A stretch of DNA of 64,000 bases from Stutzerimonas frequens (GCF_024448335.1 NZ_JAMOHM010000005.1:186001-250000), one strand, 5' to 3'; shown: positions 1 through 8,570, counted from the stretch's first letter. Notes: generated by a model not told the origin, from the sequence alone. Translations and numbers: made by a program.

Positions 1-678
1 GCGATGTCGCGACTGATGCAGATCGGCGCCGCCAACCTGCATCGCAGCTGGCTGAACGTGCCGCACGTGACCCAGTTCGAGTCGGCCGACATCACCGAGC
101 TGGAAGCCTTCCGCGTGGCGCAGAAGGCGGTGGCCGAGAAGGCCGGCGTCAAGCTCACCGTGCTGCCGCTGCTGCTCAAGGCCTGCGCGCACCTGCTCAC
201 GGAGCTGCCGGACTTCAACAGTTCGCTGGCGCCGAGCGGCAAGGCGCTGATCCGCAAGAAGTACGTGCACATCGGCTTCGCCGTGGACACGCCGGACGGC
301 CTGATGGTCCCGGTCATCCGCGACGTGGACAAGAAGAGCCTGCTGCAACTGGCTGGCGAAGCTGCCGAACTGGCGGACAAGGCACGCAACAAGAAGCTCT
401 CTCCGGACGCCATGCAGGGCGCCTGCTTCACCATCTCCAGCCTCGGCCACATCGGCGGCACCGGTTTCACGCCGATCGTCAATGCGCCTGAGGTGGCGAT
501 CCTCGGCGTCAGCAAGGCCACCATGCAGCCGGTGTGGGACGGCAAGGCGTTCCAGCCGCGCCTGATGCTGCCGCTGTCGCTGTCCTACGATCACCGAGTG
601 ATCAACGGCGCCGCGGCGGCGCGCTTCACCAAGCGCCTGTCCGAACTGCTGGCGGACATCCGCACGCTGCTGCTGTAA
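1..678 (+). CDS. aceF: Dihydrolipoamide acetyltransferase (pyruvate dehydrogenase E2), C-terminal part
   Basis: This is the catalytic end of the E2 core of pyruvate dehydrogenase, which transfers acetyl groups from lipoyl arms to CoA in the cytoplasm. The frame is open from base 1, so the lipoyl and E1/E3-binding domains lie outside the window and the first ATG is not the true start. The active-site signature SYDHRVINGAAAARF is visible near the C-terminus, with Asn where many E2 proteins have Asp in HxxxDG; I recall the same variant from Azotobacter and Pseudomonas E2. A strong terminator follows. The order aceF-dipA-msrA matches Pseudomonas chromosomes. Confidence 0.95.
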   Translation, partial: AMSRLMQIGAANLHRSWLNVPHVTQFESADITELEAFRVAQKAVAEKAGVKLTVLPLLLKACAHLLTELPDFNSSLAPSGKALIRKKYVHIGFAVDTPDGLMVPVIRDVDKKSLLQLAGEAAELADKARNKKLSPDAMQGACFTISSLGHIGGTGFTPIVNAPEVAILGVSKATMQPVWDGKAFQPRLMLPLSLSYDHRVINGAAAARFTKRLSELLADIRTLLL

Positions 679-691
679 CCGCTCGGGCTGA

Positions 692-734
692 AGAAAAAAC
701 GCCGCATTCTCTTCGAGGATGCGGCGTTTTTCTT
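692..734 (+). terminator. Rho-independent terminator after aceF
   Basis: Arms CGCCGCAT and ATGCGGCG enclose a short loop and are followed by TTTTTCTTT. An A-run on the other side means it could also work for the convergent minus-strand gene at 789-1316. Confidence 0.9.
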
Positions 735-788
735 TACCGGAGCCGTCTACGACTCAGCCCGACGGACGAACAATCTGCAGCGTCGGGT

Positions 789-1316
789 TCACCCCTTCTG
801 CAGGTTTCGGATCAGATAAGACAGCGCCTTGGCAAGCTCCTCAGCACCCGCCGGGTCACGCTGGATCACCACCAGCGGCAAACCATCGGCCGGACTGTTG
901 ATCGCGCAACTGAAGCCCTGCGCCGGACATTGGTACTGGAGATAGGGGTCGAGCCCGAATACCGAAAGGCTGCGGTTGCGTACCGCTACGCCGCCGTTAC
1001 TGCCACGCACCTCTTCGCGGATGCGGAGCTCGCCGGGCGTCGCCACGCTCAGCTCGTAGAGCACATCCTGGGGGTTGGGCTGACCGATCTGGAAACCGGC
1101 ACGCAAGGCGTAGGTGCCGAGCAGCCCGTTGCTGTGTGCCAGCAAGGCCTGACGGTCGCTGCCGGTCAGATACAGCCGGCGCAGTTCGGCCAGATAGTTG
1201 GCCGATTCATCAGATGCGAACTCCACCGGTTCAGCAGCCTGAAGGGGTATCCCGAAGGTACAGAAAAGCGAGACCATCACTAACTTCGCAAGCCGACTTG
1301 TCAGTCCCTGTCGCAT
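789..1316 (-). CDS. Exported protein of unknown function
   Basis: I do not recognise this 175-aa protein. It begins with a basic, hydrophobic signal-like segment ending in LQAAEP (about residues 1-27), so it is probably periplasmic. The mature part has an Arg/Leu-rich helical stretch (ANYLAELRRLYLTG), then a mixed region with two cysteines (QYQCPAQGFSCAIN). The ATG at 1316 is chosen because AAGGG lies just upstream and the signal peptide starts there; the open frame reaches 1439 but that extension looks non-coding. It is divergent from the DipA-like gene and converges on aceF. A role in surface or biofilm biology is only guessed from that neighbour. Confidence 0.7.
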   Translation of the reverse strand: MRQGLTSRLAKLVMVSLFCTFGIPLQAAEPVEFASDESANYLAELRRLYLTGSDRQALLAHSNGLLGTYALRAGFQIGQPNPQDVLYELSVATPGELRIREEVRGSNGGVAVRNRSLSVFGLDPYLQYQCPAQGFSCAINSPADGLPLVVIQRDPAGAEELAKALSYLIRNLQKG

Positions 1317-1427
1317 GATGCACCCTTGCCCGGAATTAATATTATTTAGCCATCGTCCTTCGCTGGAACGGCACCTGGAGCCCAGGCCAGCCCAACTCCG
1401 TGGAGCATACTGGAAGCCAGCCGCTCG

Positions 1428-4100
1428 ATGAAAATACATACCGATGCCGCCAGCCGACTGGCGACCGAGGTTGTGACGCAGTTGCCAGTGCCATCACGGC
1501 TCGGCATGCTGCGCTTCGAGCGTTTGAACGAGCCGAGCTGGACACTGCTGTTTCTCGATCCGACCTGCGAGCGTGCATTCGGAGTCAGCGCCGGCGATCT
1601 CTGCTCGCTGGTCGACTCGCCCTACGCCAGTCTCATGGAACCCAGCGCTCGCCACCAGCTGCACGAAGACATCCAGCAGCAGCTGGCCGGGCGCAATCAC
1701 TATCAGGTCGGCTACCGGCTGCACACGCCTGACGGGGTCCTGGATATCACCGAACTCGGCGAAGTTTGCCAGCAATACGGTCGCGAGCTACTCAGGGGAT
1801 ACCTGTTGGCCGGCCGGCACCCCGAATCGGATCATGACCTGAGAACGCAGAACGCCCGCTTGCGCATGGCACTGCAGGAGCATGAGCAGGCCCAGGACGA
1901 GCATGTCGAGCACATGCTGCGCTCACGCACCCAGCAGAGCCTCATCGTCCGGCTGGCCAGGCACCGCTACGGCTCGGCCAACCCACAACTCGAAGCGGCG
2001 CAGCTGATCACCCAGGCGGCCTGCGAAGTCTACGAGGTCAACCGTGCCGCCATCTGGCACCTGAGCGGAACGCGCCTGGAGCCGATCGCCTGCTACGCAC
2101 GCATCAGCGATAGCTATGAAACCCTCGCGCCGCTCGAGCTGGCGCCTTTTCCCCGCTACTTGCAGGCGCTGCAGAGCGGTCGAGCAGTGGATGCACGGGA
2201 CGTGCTGCAGGATCATCGAACCAGCGAACTCGGCGGACAGCTCTACGCGCCCCTGGGTACCCAGTCGATACTCGACGCCAGCATCCGAGTCGGAGGCGAG
2301 GTGGTTGGCGTGCTGAGCCTGCAACACGATGGCAAACCGCGAATCTGGCAAGCCGACGAGATTGCGTTCGCCGGCGAGCTGGCCGATCAGTACGCTCAGG
2401 TACTGGCCAACCAGCAGCGCCTCAGTGCCACCCATATGCTCGGCCTGTTCCAGCGCGCCGTCGAGCAGAGTGCCAGCGCGTTCATCCTGGTCGACCGCGA
2501 AGGACGGGTGGAGTACGTCAATCCGGCCTTCACGACCATCAGCCAGTTCACCGAGTCCGAGGTTCGCGGTCAGCGTCTGGCAGACCTCAAAGCGCTGGAA
2601 AATCTCAGCGAGCTGCTGTTCGCCACGTCATCGGCACTGGCGCACAGCAACAGCTGGCAGGGCGAGTTCCGCTCGCGACGCAAGAACCTCGAGCCATACT
2701 GGGGCCAGCTGTCGATCTCCAAGGTCTTCAACGAGGACGGCATTCTCACCCACTACATCGGCATCTACGAAGACATCACCCGTAGCAAGCTGGCGCACCA
2801 GCACATCGAGCGCCTGGCCTACACCGACAATCTCACCAGCCTCGGCAATCGTCCCTATTTCATCCGCAGCCTCGAAGAACGCTTCGCAGCCGGCGCCGAG
2901 CCGCGGCTCTGCCTGCTGCTCGTCGATATCGACAACTTCAAGCGGATCAACGACAGCCTTGGCCACCAGACCGGCGACAAGTTGCTTGCCAGCCTCGCCC
3001 GCCGCCTGCGCAACGGATTGAGCCAGCAGAGCGTATTGGCGCGCTTCGCCAGCAACGAGTTCGCCCTGATGTTCGATGAAATGGAGCTCGAGGAGGGGAT
3101 TCGCCTTGCCGACCAGGTCTTGCACATCCTCGACAAGCCACTGTTCGTCGATAAACACCTGATCAGCGTCAGTGGCTCGCTCGGTCTCGCCTGTTCGCCC
3201 GAGCATGGCCGCGATCCCGAGACGCTGATGAAGCATGCCGGGCAGGCACTGCACAAAGCCAAGGCCAACGGCAAGAATCAGGTACAGGTGTTTACCGAGG
3301 CGCTGCACGCCGAGGCCAACTACAAACTGTTCGTCGAGAACAGCCTGCGCCGCGCGCTCATACAGAACGAGCTGGAGGTGTTCTATCAACCCAAGCTCTG
3401 CCTGCGCAGCGGTCGACTGCAGGGCCTGGAGGCACTACTGCGCTGGAACCATCCGGAAAAGGGCATGATCAGCCCGGATCAGTTCATCAGCGTTGCGGAA
3501 GAAACCGGCCTGATTATCCCCATTGGCAAATGGGTGGCGCGCGAAGCGTGCCGCATGGGTGTCCGGCTGTCGGCACTAGGGTTTGGCGCCCCTCAAGTGG
3601 CGATCAATCTGTCACCCAAGCAGTTCTCCGATCCCGACCTGCTCGGTTCGATCGCGACAATACTGCTCGAAGAGCAACTGCCACCTGCTCAGCTGGAGCT
3701 GGAACTGACCGAGAGCCTGCTGCTCGACGCCACCGAGGAAACCCGCCAGCAGCTGCTCGGCCTGAAGGCGCTGGGGCTGACCCTGGCGATGGATGATTTC
3801 GGCACAGGGTATTCCTCGCTCAGCTACCTGAAGAAGTTTCCCATCGACGTCATCAAGATCGACCGAAGCTTCATCAAGGACATCCCGGGCAACCAGGATG
3901 ACGTCGAGATCACTTCGGCAGTGATCGCCATGGCACGCAAGCTGAATCTGAAAGTCGTCGCCGAAGGCATCGAAACCGCCGAACAGCTAAGGTTCCTGCG
4001 CCAGCATCGCTGCGACATCGGCCAGGGCTACCTGTTCGACAGACCGATCTCCAGCAGCTCGCTGCACGAGGCGCTGCAGCGTTATCCCCACAATGCCTGA
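1428..4100 (+). CDS. dipA: PAS-GAF-PAS-GGDEF-EAL cyclic-di-GMP phosphodiesterase, DipA-like
   Basis: This 890-aa protein should hydrolyse cyclic di-GMP to pGpG. Domains in order: an N-terminal PAS-like region (about 20-130), a coiled linker, GAF (about 175-335), PAS (about 340-455), GGDEF (about 460-620) and EAL (about 635-885). The GGDEF site is degenerate, ASNEF at residues 541-545, so cyclase activity is unlikely; the domain may bind GTP or regulate. The EAL domain looks intact, with EALLRWNHP (E668), ELTES, DDFGTGYSSL, KIDRSF and EGIET. Position between aceF and msrA matches P. aeruginosa DipA (PA5017), the phosphodiesterase needed for biofilm dispersal. There is no membrane segment, so it is cytoplasmic. 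Confidence 0.92.
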   Translation: MKIHTDAASRLATEVVTQLPVPSRLGMLRFERLNEPSWTLLFLDPTCERAFGVSAGDLCSLVDSPYASLMEPSARHQLHEDIQQQLAGRNHYQVGYRLHTPDGVLDITELGEVCQQYGRELLRGYLLAGRHPESDHDLRTQNARLRMALQEHEQAQDEHVEHMLRSRTQQSLIVRLARHRYGSANPQLEAAQLITQAACEVYEVNRAAIWHLSGTRLEPIACYARISDSYETLAPLELAPFPRYLQALQSGRAVDARDVLQDHRTSELGGQLYAPLGTQSILDASIRVGGEVVGVLSLQHDGKPRIWQADEIAFAGELADQYAQVLANQQRLSATHMLGLFQRAVEQSASAFILVDREGRVEYVNPAFTTISQFTESEVRGQRLADLKALENLSELLFATSSALAHSNSWQGEFRSRRKNLEPYWGQLSISKVFNEDGILTHYIGIYEDITRSKLAHQHIERLAYTDNLTSLGNRPYFIRSLEERFAAGAEPRLCLLLVDIDNFKRINDSLGHQTGDKLLASLARRLRNGLSQQSVLARFASNEFALMFDEMELEEGIRLADQVLHILDKPLFVDKHLISVSGSLGLACSPEHGRDPETLMKHAGQALHKAKANGKNQVQVFTEALHAEANYKLFVENSLRRALIQNELEVFYQPKLCLRSGRLQGLEALLRWNHPEKGMISPDQFISVAEETGLIIPIGKWVAREACRMGVRLSALGFGAPQVAINLSPKQFSDPDLLGSIATILLEEQLPPAQLELELTESLLLDATEETRQQLLGLKALGLTLAMDDFGTGYSSLSYLKKFPIDVIKIDRSFIKDIPGNQDDVEITSAVIAMARKLNLKVVAEGIETAEQLRFLRQHRCDIGQGYLFDRPISSSSLHEALQRYPHNA

Positions 4101-4185
4101 GCATGCCAGGCGACGCGCGACGCTTTCGCTGCCGCCCGGCCTTTTGTAGCCTACAAGTCCAGCTCACGCTCTGACCGAGGCCCGC

Positions 4186-4833
4186 ATGTCCCTACGTTCG
4201 CAGATTCTGCTCAACAAACAGACATTGCCGACGGCCGAGCAGGCGTTGCCTGGCCGTTCGACACCGATGCCGGTTCCCGCTGCACACTATGTCAACGGGC
4301 ACCCGCTGCAACCGCCCTTTCCCCAAGGCCTCGAGCAGGCCGTTTTCGCGATGGGCTGTTTCTGGGGGGCGGAGCGGAGATTCTGGGAACTGCCTGGCGT
4401 CTGGACGACGGCTGTCGGTTACGCTGGCGGCCCGACGCCCAATCCGACTTACGAAGAAGTCTGTTCCGGCCTGACCGGCCATACCGAAGCCGTGCTGGTA
4501 GTTTTCGATCCACAGATCATCGATTACGAAACACTGCTGCGGGTCTTCTGGGAATCGCACAACCCCACCCAGGGGATGCGTCAGGGCAACGATGTCGGCA
4601 GCCAGTACCGATCCGCGATCTTTTGCATGGACGAGCGTCAGCGGGGTGCAGCGGAGGCCAGTTGCGAGCGATTCCAGCGTGGCCTCAGCGCTGCCGGCTA
4701 TCCCGCGATCACCACGGAAATTGCCGACGCTCCAGCTTTTTTCTATGCAGAGGCATACCACCAGCAATATCTGGCCAAGAATCCGGGGGGTTATTGCGGG
4801 CTGGGTGGAACAGGCGTGTGCCTGCCCGGCTGA
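4186..4833 (+). CDS. msrA: Peptide-methionine (S)-S-oxide reductase MsrA
   Basis: MsrA reduces methionine-S-sulfoxide in oxidised proteins. The catalytic signature [12 protein letters not shown] is present with the nucleophilic cysteine at residue 58, and GYAGG and HNPTQ follow as expected. The 215-aa length, with about 50 residues before the catalytic domain, is usual for the long gammaproteobacterial form. It lies about 85 bp after the DipA-like gene on the same strand, as in P. aeruginosa. The ATG at 4186 follows a purine-rich stretch (GAGGCCCGC) and is the first in frame. Confidence 0.96.
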   Translation: MSLRSQILLNKQTLPTAEQALPGRSTPMPVPAAHYVNGHPLQPPFPQGLEQAVFAMGCFWGAERRFWELPGVWTTAVGYAGGPTPNPTYEEVCSGLTGHTEAVLVVFDPQIIDYETLLRVFWESHNPTQGMRQGNDVGSQYRSAIFCMDERQRGAAEASCERFQRGLSAAGYPAITTEIADAPAFFYAEAYHQQYLAKNPGGYCGLGGTGVCLPG

Positions 4834-4924
4834 AAGCGCCGAAGGGGCAGGTTAAGCCTCACCCCAAAAGAGGGCTCGCGCGCTTTGCCCATAGCACCAT
4901 GGCTAAGCCACGGCGGCGCGGAAA

Positions 4925-4950
4925 AGAAAAACCCCGCCGAAGCGGGGCTC
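4925..4950 (-). terminator. Terminator of the Rsm-type small RNA
   Basis: On the minus strand GCCCCGC and GCGGGGT flank a TTCG tetraloop and are followed by TTTTCTTTT. No minus-strand protein gene ends nearby, since the acyl-CoA dehydrogenase stops about 300 bp upstream. That is what pointed to an RNA gene here. Confidence 0.88.
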
Positions 4951-5048
4951 TGCAGACTGAATCCTGACATCCATGATCGCGTGCCGTCCTGGCACCGCTC
5001 CTTGTTGGTCCGTGTTGTTGATCCGCGCTTTCCTTGTGCAACGTCCCT
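4925..5048 (-). ncRNA. RsmX/RsmY/RsmZ-family small RNA (predicted CsrA/RsmA sponge)
   Basis: Read on the minus strand, about 100 nt carry eight GGA motifs, beginning near AGGGACGTTGCACAAGGAAA and including GTGCC-AGGAC-GGCAC, a textbook hairpin presenting GGA in its loop. The RNA ends in a strong terminator with a TTCG loop and T-rich tail. TACTCT at 5056-5061 is a possible -10, putting the 5' end near 5047-5048 and the length near 124 nt, typical of RsmY/RsmZ. Two GacA-type boxes lie upstream. The family sequesters RsmA/RsmE to relieve translational repression of biofilm and secondary-metabolism genes. The position by msrA is not where P. aeruginosa keeps rsmY (by dnr) or rsmZ (by rpoS/fdxA), so this may be an extra copy. 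The ends are inferred. Confidence 0.85.
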
Positions 5049-5106
5049 ATGCAGTAGAGTACCGCCGTGCCTCGTGAGCCAGTAGTAGCCATTTTGCATC
5101 ACGCCC

Positions 5107-5124
5107 TGTAAGCCTTTTCCTACA
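5107..5124 (-). promoter_or_regulatory. GacA box 1 (proximal) for the Rsm-type RNA
   Basis: TGTAAG-N6-CCTACA differs at one base from the published GacA upstream activating sequence TGTAAG-N6-CTTACA. Its centre is about 68 bp before the predicted RNA start, near the usual UAS distance in fluorescent pseudomonads. Confidence 0.7.
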
Positions 5125-5147
5125 TCGCGTCATCCTTGACGCAATCC

Positions 5148-5165
5148 TGTAAGTCCAGGCTTACA
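5148..5165 (-). promoter_or_regulatory. GacA box 2 (distal), perfect consensus
   Basis: TGTAAG-N6-CTTACA is an exact match to the GacA binding palindrome and lies about 41 bp (four helical turns) upstream of box 1. The exact match next to a GGA-rich RNA is the main reason the RNA call is confident. Confidence 0.88.
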
Positions 5166-5192
5166 TGGCGCGAGTTTTATGACAGAAGGGGC

Positions 5193-5248
5193 GGCTTAAT
5201 CGTTCCACGTCATGGCCAAATAATTTCAAATTGCCCTTAGATTAAGCC
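5193..5248. repeat. Inverted repeat between the acyl-CoA dehydrogenase and the GacA boxes
   Basis: GGCTTAATC (5193-5201) and GATTAAGCC (5240-5248) are perfect 9-bp arms 38 bp apart. The region is AT-rich for this genome and lies upstream of the GacA boxes, so the repeat could be an extra regulator site. No T-run supports a terminator. Confidence 0.45.
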
Positions 5249-5255
5249 TCTCCAC

Positions 5256-7034
5256 TCAGAATTGTGCCGCTTCGAGCAGGTACAGCGAATCGCTTCCTGC
5301 TTTGACCGAGGCAGTCAGCGAGTGGATGCGTGGCAACAGCCGGGCGAAGTAGAAGCGCGCCGTGCCCAGCTTGCTCTGATAGAAATCGCCCTCGCCCTGC
5401 TTGGCCAGTGCAACCGCCGCCATCCGCGCCCACATGTAGGCGTACGCGGTGTAGCCGAACACGTGCAGGTACTCGACCGAAGCGGCGCCGATCTCGTTCG
5501 GATTGGTCTTGGCCTGATCGATCACCCAGGCGGTCAGCTCGTCCAGATTGTCCAGCGCAGCCTTGAGGGGCTCGGTGAACTCGCGCAGATCCGCACCGGC
5601 ACTGGCGACGAACGCGCGGATCTCATCGACGAACGCCTGATACATGGTGCCGCCGCTGCCGACAATCTTGCGTCCGACCAGGTCCAGCGCCTGGATGCCG
5701 TTGGTGCCTTCGTAGATCTGGGTAATACGGCAGTCGCGCACCAGTTGCTCCTGGCCCCATTCGCGAATGAAGCCGTGGCCGCCGAACACCTGCTGACCAT
5801 GCACAGTGGTTTCCAATCCCATGTCGGTGAGGAAGGCCTTGGCCACCGGCGTCAGCAGCGCAACCTGCGCCTCGGCCCGCTGCCGTGCCGCTTCGTCGTC
5901 GCTGAACTTGGCGATATCGAGCTGCAGCGCGACGTAGCTGGAAAACGCACGCCCACCTTCGTTCAAGGCCTTCATGGTCAGCAGCATGCGCCGCACATCG
6001 GGATGCACGATGATGGGATCGGCGGCCTTGTCCTGCGCCACCGGGCCAGTCGGGGCACGGCTCTGGATGCGCTCGCGAGCGTACTCGATGGCGCTCTGGT
6101 AGGAACGCTCGCCAGTGGCCAAGCCCTGGATACCGACGCCCAGACGCTCGTAGTTCATCATGGTGAACATCGCCGCCAGACCCTTGTTGGGTTCGCCAAC
6201 CATCCAGCCGGTGGCACCATCGAAGTTCATCACGCAGGTGGCGGACGCCTGGATGCCCATCTTGTGTTCGATCGAACCGCAGGACAGCGAGTTGCGCTCG
6301 CCGAGCGAGCCGTCGTCATTGACCAGAACCTTGGGCACCAGGAACAGGGAGATGCCGCGCGAACCGGCCGGCGCATCCGGCAGCTTGGCCAGCACCAGAT
6401 GAATGATGTTGTCGGTCAGGTCGTGCTCGCCGCCCGTGATGAAGATCTTGGTACCACTGACCTTGTAGGAGCCATCGGCCTGCGGCTCGGCCTTGGTGCG
6501 GATGATGCCGAGGTCGGTACCGGCATGCGGCTCGGTCAAGCACATGGAACCGGACCAGACGCCGGCGTACATGTTCGGCAGGTACTTCTGCTTAAGCTCT
6601 TCGCTGGCATGGGCGTAGATCGACAAGCAGGCGCCGGATGTCAGCATCGGATACAGACCGAACGCCAGGCTGGCGGAGTTCATCATCTCCTCCACCTGCG
6701 CCGAGATGACCTTGGGCATGCCCATGCCACCGAATGCCGGGTCACCACCGACACCCACCCAGCCACCTTCGGCGTACAGCTGATAGGCCTCGCGATAGCC
6801 GGCCGGTGTCGACACCGCACCGCCGTCCCAGCGGCAACCCTCTTCGTCACCACTGCGATTGAGCGGGGCGATGCTGTTGGCGGTGATCTTGCCGGCCTCT
6901 TCGAGGATCGCGTCGGCGGTTTCCGCGTCGACCACCTCGGCCAGGGCTGGCAGCGCCTGCCAGAGCTTCGGCGCATCGAAGACTTCATTCAGGACAAAAC
7001 GCATGTCGCGCAGCGGCGCTTGGTAGTCAGCCAT
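5256..7034 (-). CDS. Acyl-CoA dehydrogenase (FadE-type, about 600 aa)
   Basis: This 592-aa FAD enzyme should catalyse the first step of fatty-acid beta-oxidation. It shows the N-terminal MADYQAPLRDMRF stretch of large bacterial enzymes, CLTEPHAGTDLG and KIFITGGEHD in the FAD/substrate region, and QIYEGTNGIQALDLVGRK, which holds the catalytic glutamate. The ATG at 7034 is chosen over upstream in-frame codons because GAGGAA sits 8 bases before it. Its place after msrA resembles P. aeruginosa PA5020. No PsrA box is visible upstream, but an 8-bp inverted repeat is (see 7127-7156). Chain-length specificity cannot be read. Confidence 0.93.
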   Translation of the reverse strand: MADYQAPLRDMRFVLNEVFDAPKLWQALPALAEVVDAETADAILEEAGKITANSIAPLNRSGDEEGCRWDGGAVSTPAGYREAYQLYAEGGWVGVGGDPAFGGMGMPKVISAQVEEMMNSASLAFGLYPMLTSGACLSIYAHASEELKQKYLPNMYAGVWSGSMCLTEPHAGTDLGIIRTKAEPQADGSYKVSGTKIFITGGEHDLTDNIIHLVLAKLPDAPAGSRGISLFLVPKVLVNDDGSLGERNSLSCGSIEHKMGIQASATCVMNFDGATGWMVGEPNKGLAAMFTMMNYERLGVGIQGLATGERSYQSAIEYARERIQSRAPTGPVAQDKAADPIIVHPDVRRMLLTMKALNEGGRAFSSYVALQLDIAKFSDDEAARQRAEAQVALLTPVAKAFLTDMGLETTVHGQQVFGGHGFIREWGQEQLVRDCRITQIYEGTNGIQALDLVGRKIVGSGGTMYQAFVDEIRAFVASAGADLREFTEPLKAALDNLDELTAWVIDQAKTNPNEIGAASVEYLHVFGYTAYAYMWARMAAVALAKQGEGDFYQSKLGTARFYFARLLPRIHSLTASVKAGSDSLYLLEAAQF

Positions 7035-7126
7035 GGCAAGGTTCCTCGCAAGACACTGGGTTGCAGCCACTGTGGGCCGTTTCCAGCGAGTCTAACCGAA
7101 CAACCAGGACAGGATTAAGCGTCTTT

Positions 7127-7156
7127 TTATGACCAGATAGTTTTGTGCGGTCATAA
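7127..7156. promoter_or_regulatory. Inverted-repeat candidate operator upstream of the acyl-CoA dehydrogenase
   Basis: TTATGACC and GGTCATAA are perfect 8-bp arms with a 14-bp spacer, about 93-122 bp before the start at 7034. The form suits a dimeric regulator, but I do not recognise the motif. The site lies only 17 bp from the stop of the diguanylate cyclase gene. Confidence 0.4.
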
Positions 7157-7172
7157 GCGAACCGCTACAGCC

Positions 7173-8462
7173 CTAACGCGAATGGCCGGCCATACGCACT
7201 GCGCCGCGCCCGCTGCCATGCACCCGAACACAATTGCGGCCGGCCTTCTTGGCGCCATACAGCGCCTGATCGGCCGCCTTGATGACTTCCTCCGGGCTGC
7301 GCTGGTCGCTCTGCCGCTCGGCCACCCCGATACTGATGGTCACCGACACCTGCGCTGTCGATGAATGACCACGCGCCATACGTCCCTGGCGGTCATCCTT
7401 GGGCCGCTTGCTGGCGTCACGCAGTTGCAGGGCATACCCCTCAATCGCTTGGCGGACAGCCTCCAGGTGCGGCAGACACTGCTCGACGCTACGCCCCGGA
7501 AACACCAGAGTGAACTCCTCGCCACCGTAGCGATAGGCGCGCCCGCCACCACCGACCTTGCGTAGGCGGCTGGCCACCATTTTCAGCACCTGGTCGCCGA
7601 CATCATGCCCATGGGTATCGTTGAAACTCTTGAAATGATCCACGTCCGCCATGGCCAGCACGTACTGCCGGCCGAGGCGCTGCAGCCGCTCGTTCAGCGC
7701 ACGCCGCCCCGGCAGACCGGTCAGCTCGTCGCGAAAGGCCATGAGATAGGCTTCGTGAGCGATGGCCACGACCAGCATGAGCAACACGTGGCTGCTGAGG
7801 ATGTTCAGTGCGGCGATGCGACTGAACGTCTGAGGCAGCATCAGCAGCAAGGCGATCAGCGCGACGATCTGCGCCGCATGTGAAGGCCTGGGCTGCCGCA
7901 GGTACTGCACCACCAGCAACGCCAGCGCAACGATGAAAGCGGGATAGGCCAGCTGGATGAGCGGCAGCCAATCGGCCTGCAGCGATGGCCAGCGGATCAC
8001 CACCAGCCAGGCGTGCAGCGCCTCCGGAAATCGCTTCGCCAACGCGACCGCAACGACGCCCAGGGCAAACAGCACCGCCGCCCGGGCCAGACCATCCTGT
8101 GCCAGGTGGCTGCGCTCTCGCCACAGGCCATACAAGCCATATAAAAGCGGTAGCAACAGACTGCACAGATGGAACGTCAGCGCCGCGTCGTCCAGCAATC
8201 TGCCATGGGCCCGGTAATAGTCGGCGTGAGTGTCGAGCAGGAAATAGACGATATAGACGCAAAGCAGCAGGAATAGCTCGCGAATGCGGCCGTACATCGC
8301 GCACAGCGCCCCACCGAGCAGCAACAGTACCGTCGGCAGCACGTTGTACAGCGAAGTGAAGAACTCGTTCAGCACGACCTGGCGTGCGATCGCCTCGCCG
8401 CCAAGCAGCAATGCCAGCGGTGCAAGGAAGTGACTGAAGCGAGGCGAATAGGGGCGCGACAC
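7173..8462 (-). CDS. Membrane-anchored diguanylate cyclase (GGDEF)
   Basis: This 429-aa protein should make cyclic di-GMP from GTP. The first about 245 residues form roughly seven or eight hydrophobic segments, a membrane sensor module of no named family that I can identify. The C-terminal GGDEF domain has an intact GGEEF active site within RYGGEEFTLVF, plus DELTGLPGRRAL and DVDHFKSFNDTHGHDVGD for metal and GTP binding. The longest frame starts at a GTG (8462) with no clear Shine-Dalgarno, so the start is uncertain, though the first membrane helix supports it. It is monocistronic, between two same-strand acyl-CoA dehydrogenases. Confidence 0.9.
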   Translation of the reverse strand: MSRPYSPRFSHFLAPLALLLGGEAIARQVVLNEFFTSLYNVLPTVLLLLGGALCAMYGRIRELFLLLCVYIVYFLLDTHADYYRAHGRLLDDAALTFHLCSLLLPLLYGLYGLWRERSHLAQDGLARAAVLFALGVVAVALAKRFPEALHAWLVVIRWPSLQADWLPLIQLAYPAFIVALALLVVQYLRQPRPSHAAQIVALIALLLMLPQTFSRIAALNILSSHVLLMLVVAIAHEAYLMAFRDELTGLPGRRALNERLQRLGRQYVLAMADVDHFKSFNDTHGHDVGDQVLKMVASRLRKVGGGGRAYRYGGEEFTLVFPGRSVEQCLPHLEAVRQAIEGYALQLRDASKRPKDDRQGRMARGHSSTAQVSVTISIGVAERQSDQRSPEEVIKAADQALYGAKKAGRNCVRVHGSGRGAVRMAGHSR

Positions 8463-8570
8463 GAGAATACCGGCGCAGCGAGAAAAGCTGGCATTTTGCC
8501 TTAACGGCTACGGATGTGCAGCCAAAAGGTCGAAAAGCACAGTTGTCTTGCAGACCGGCCGAAAGCGGCG

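Noticed and set aside
5262-7118. 618-aa open frame antisense to the first acyl-CoA dehydrogenase (and a similar 460-aa frame at 8514-9896)
   Set aside because: Both mirror highly biased third-position GC of the acyl-CoA dehydrogenase genes; the sense frames carry the catalytic motifs.
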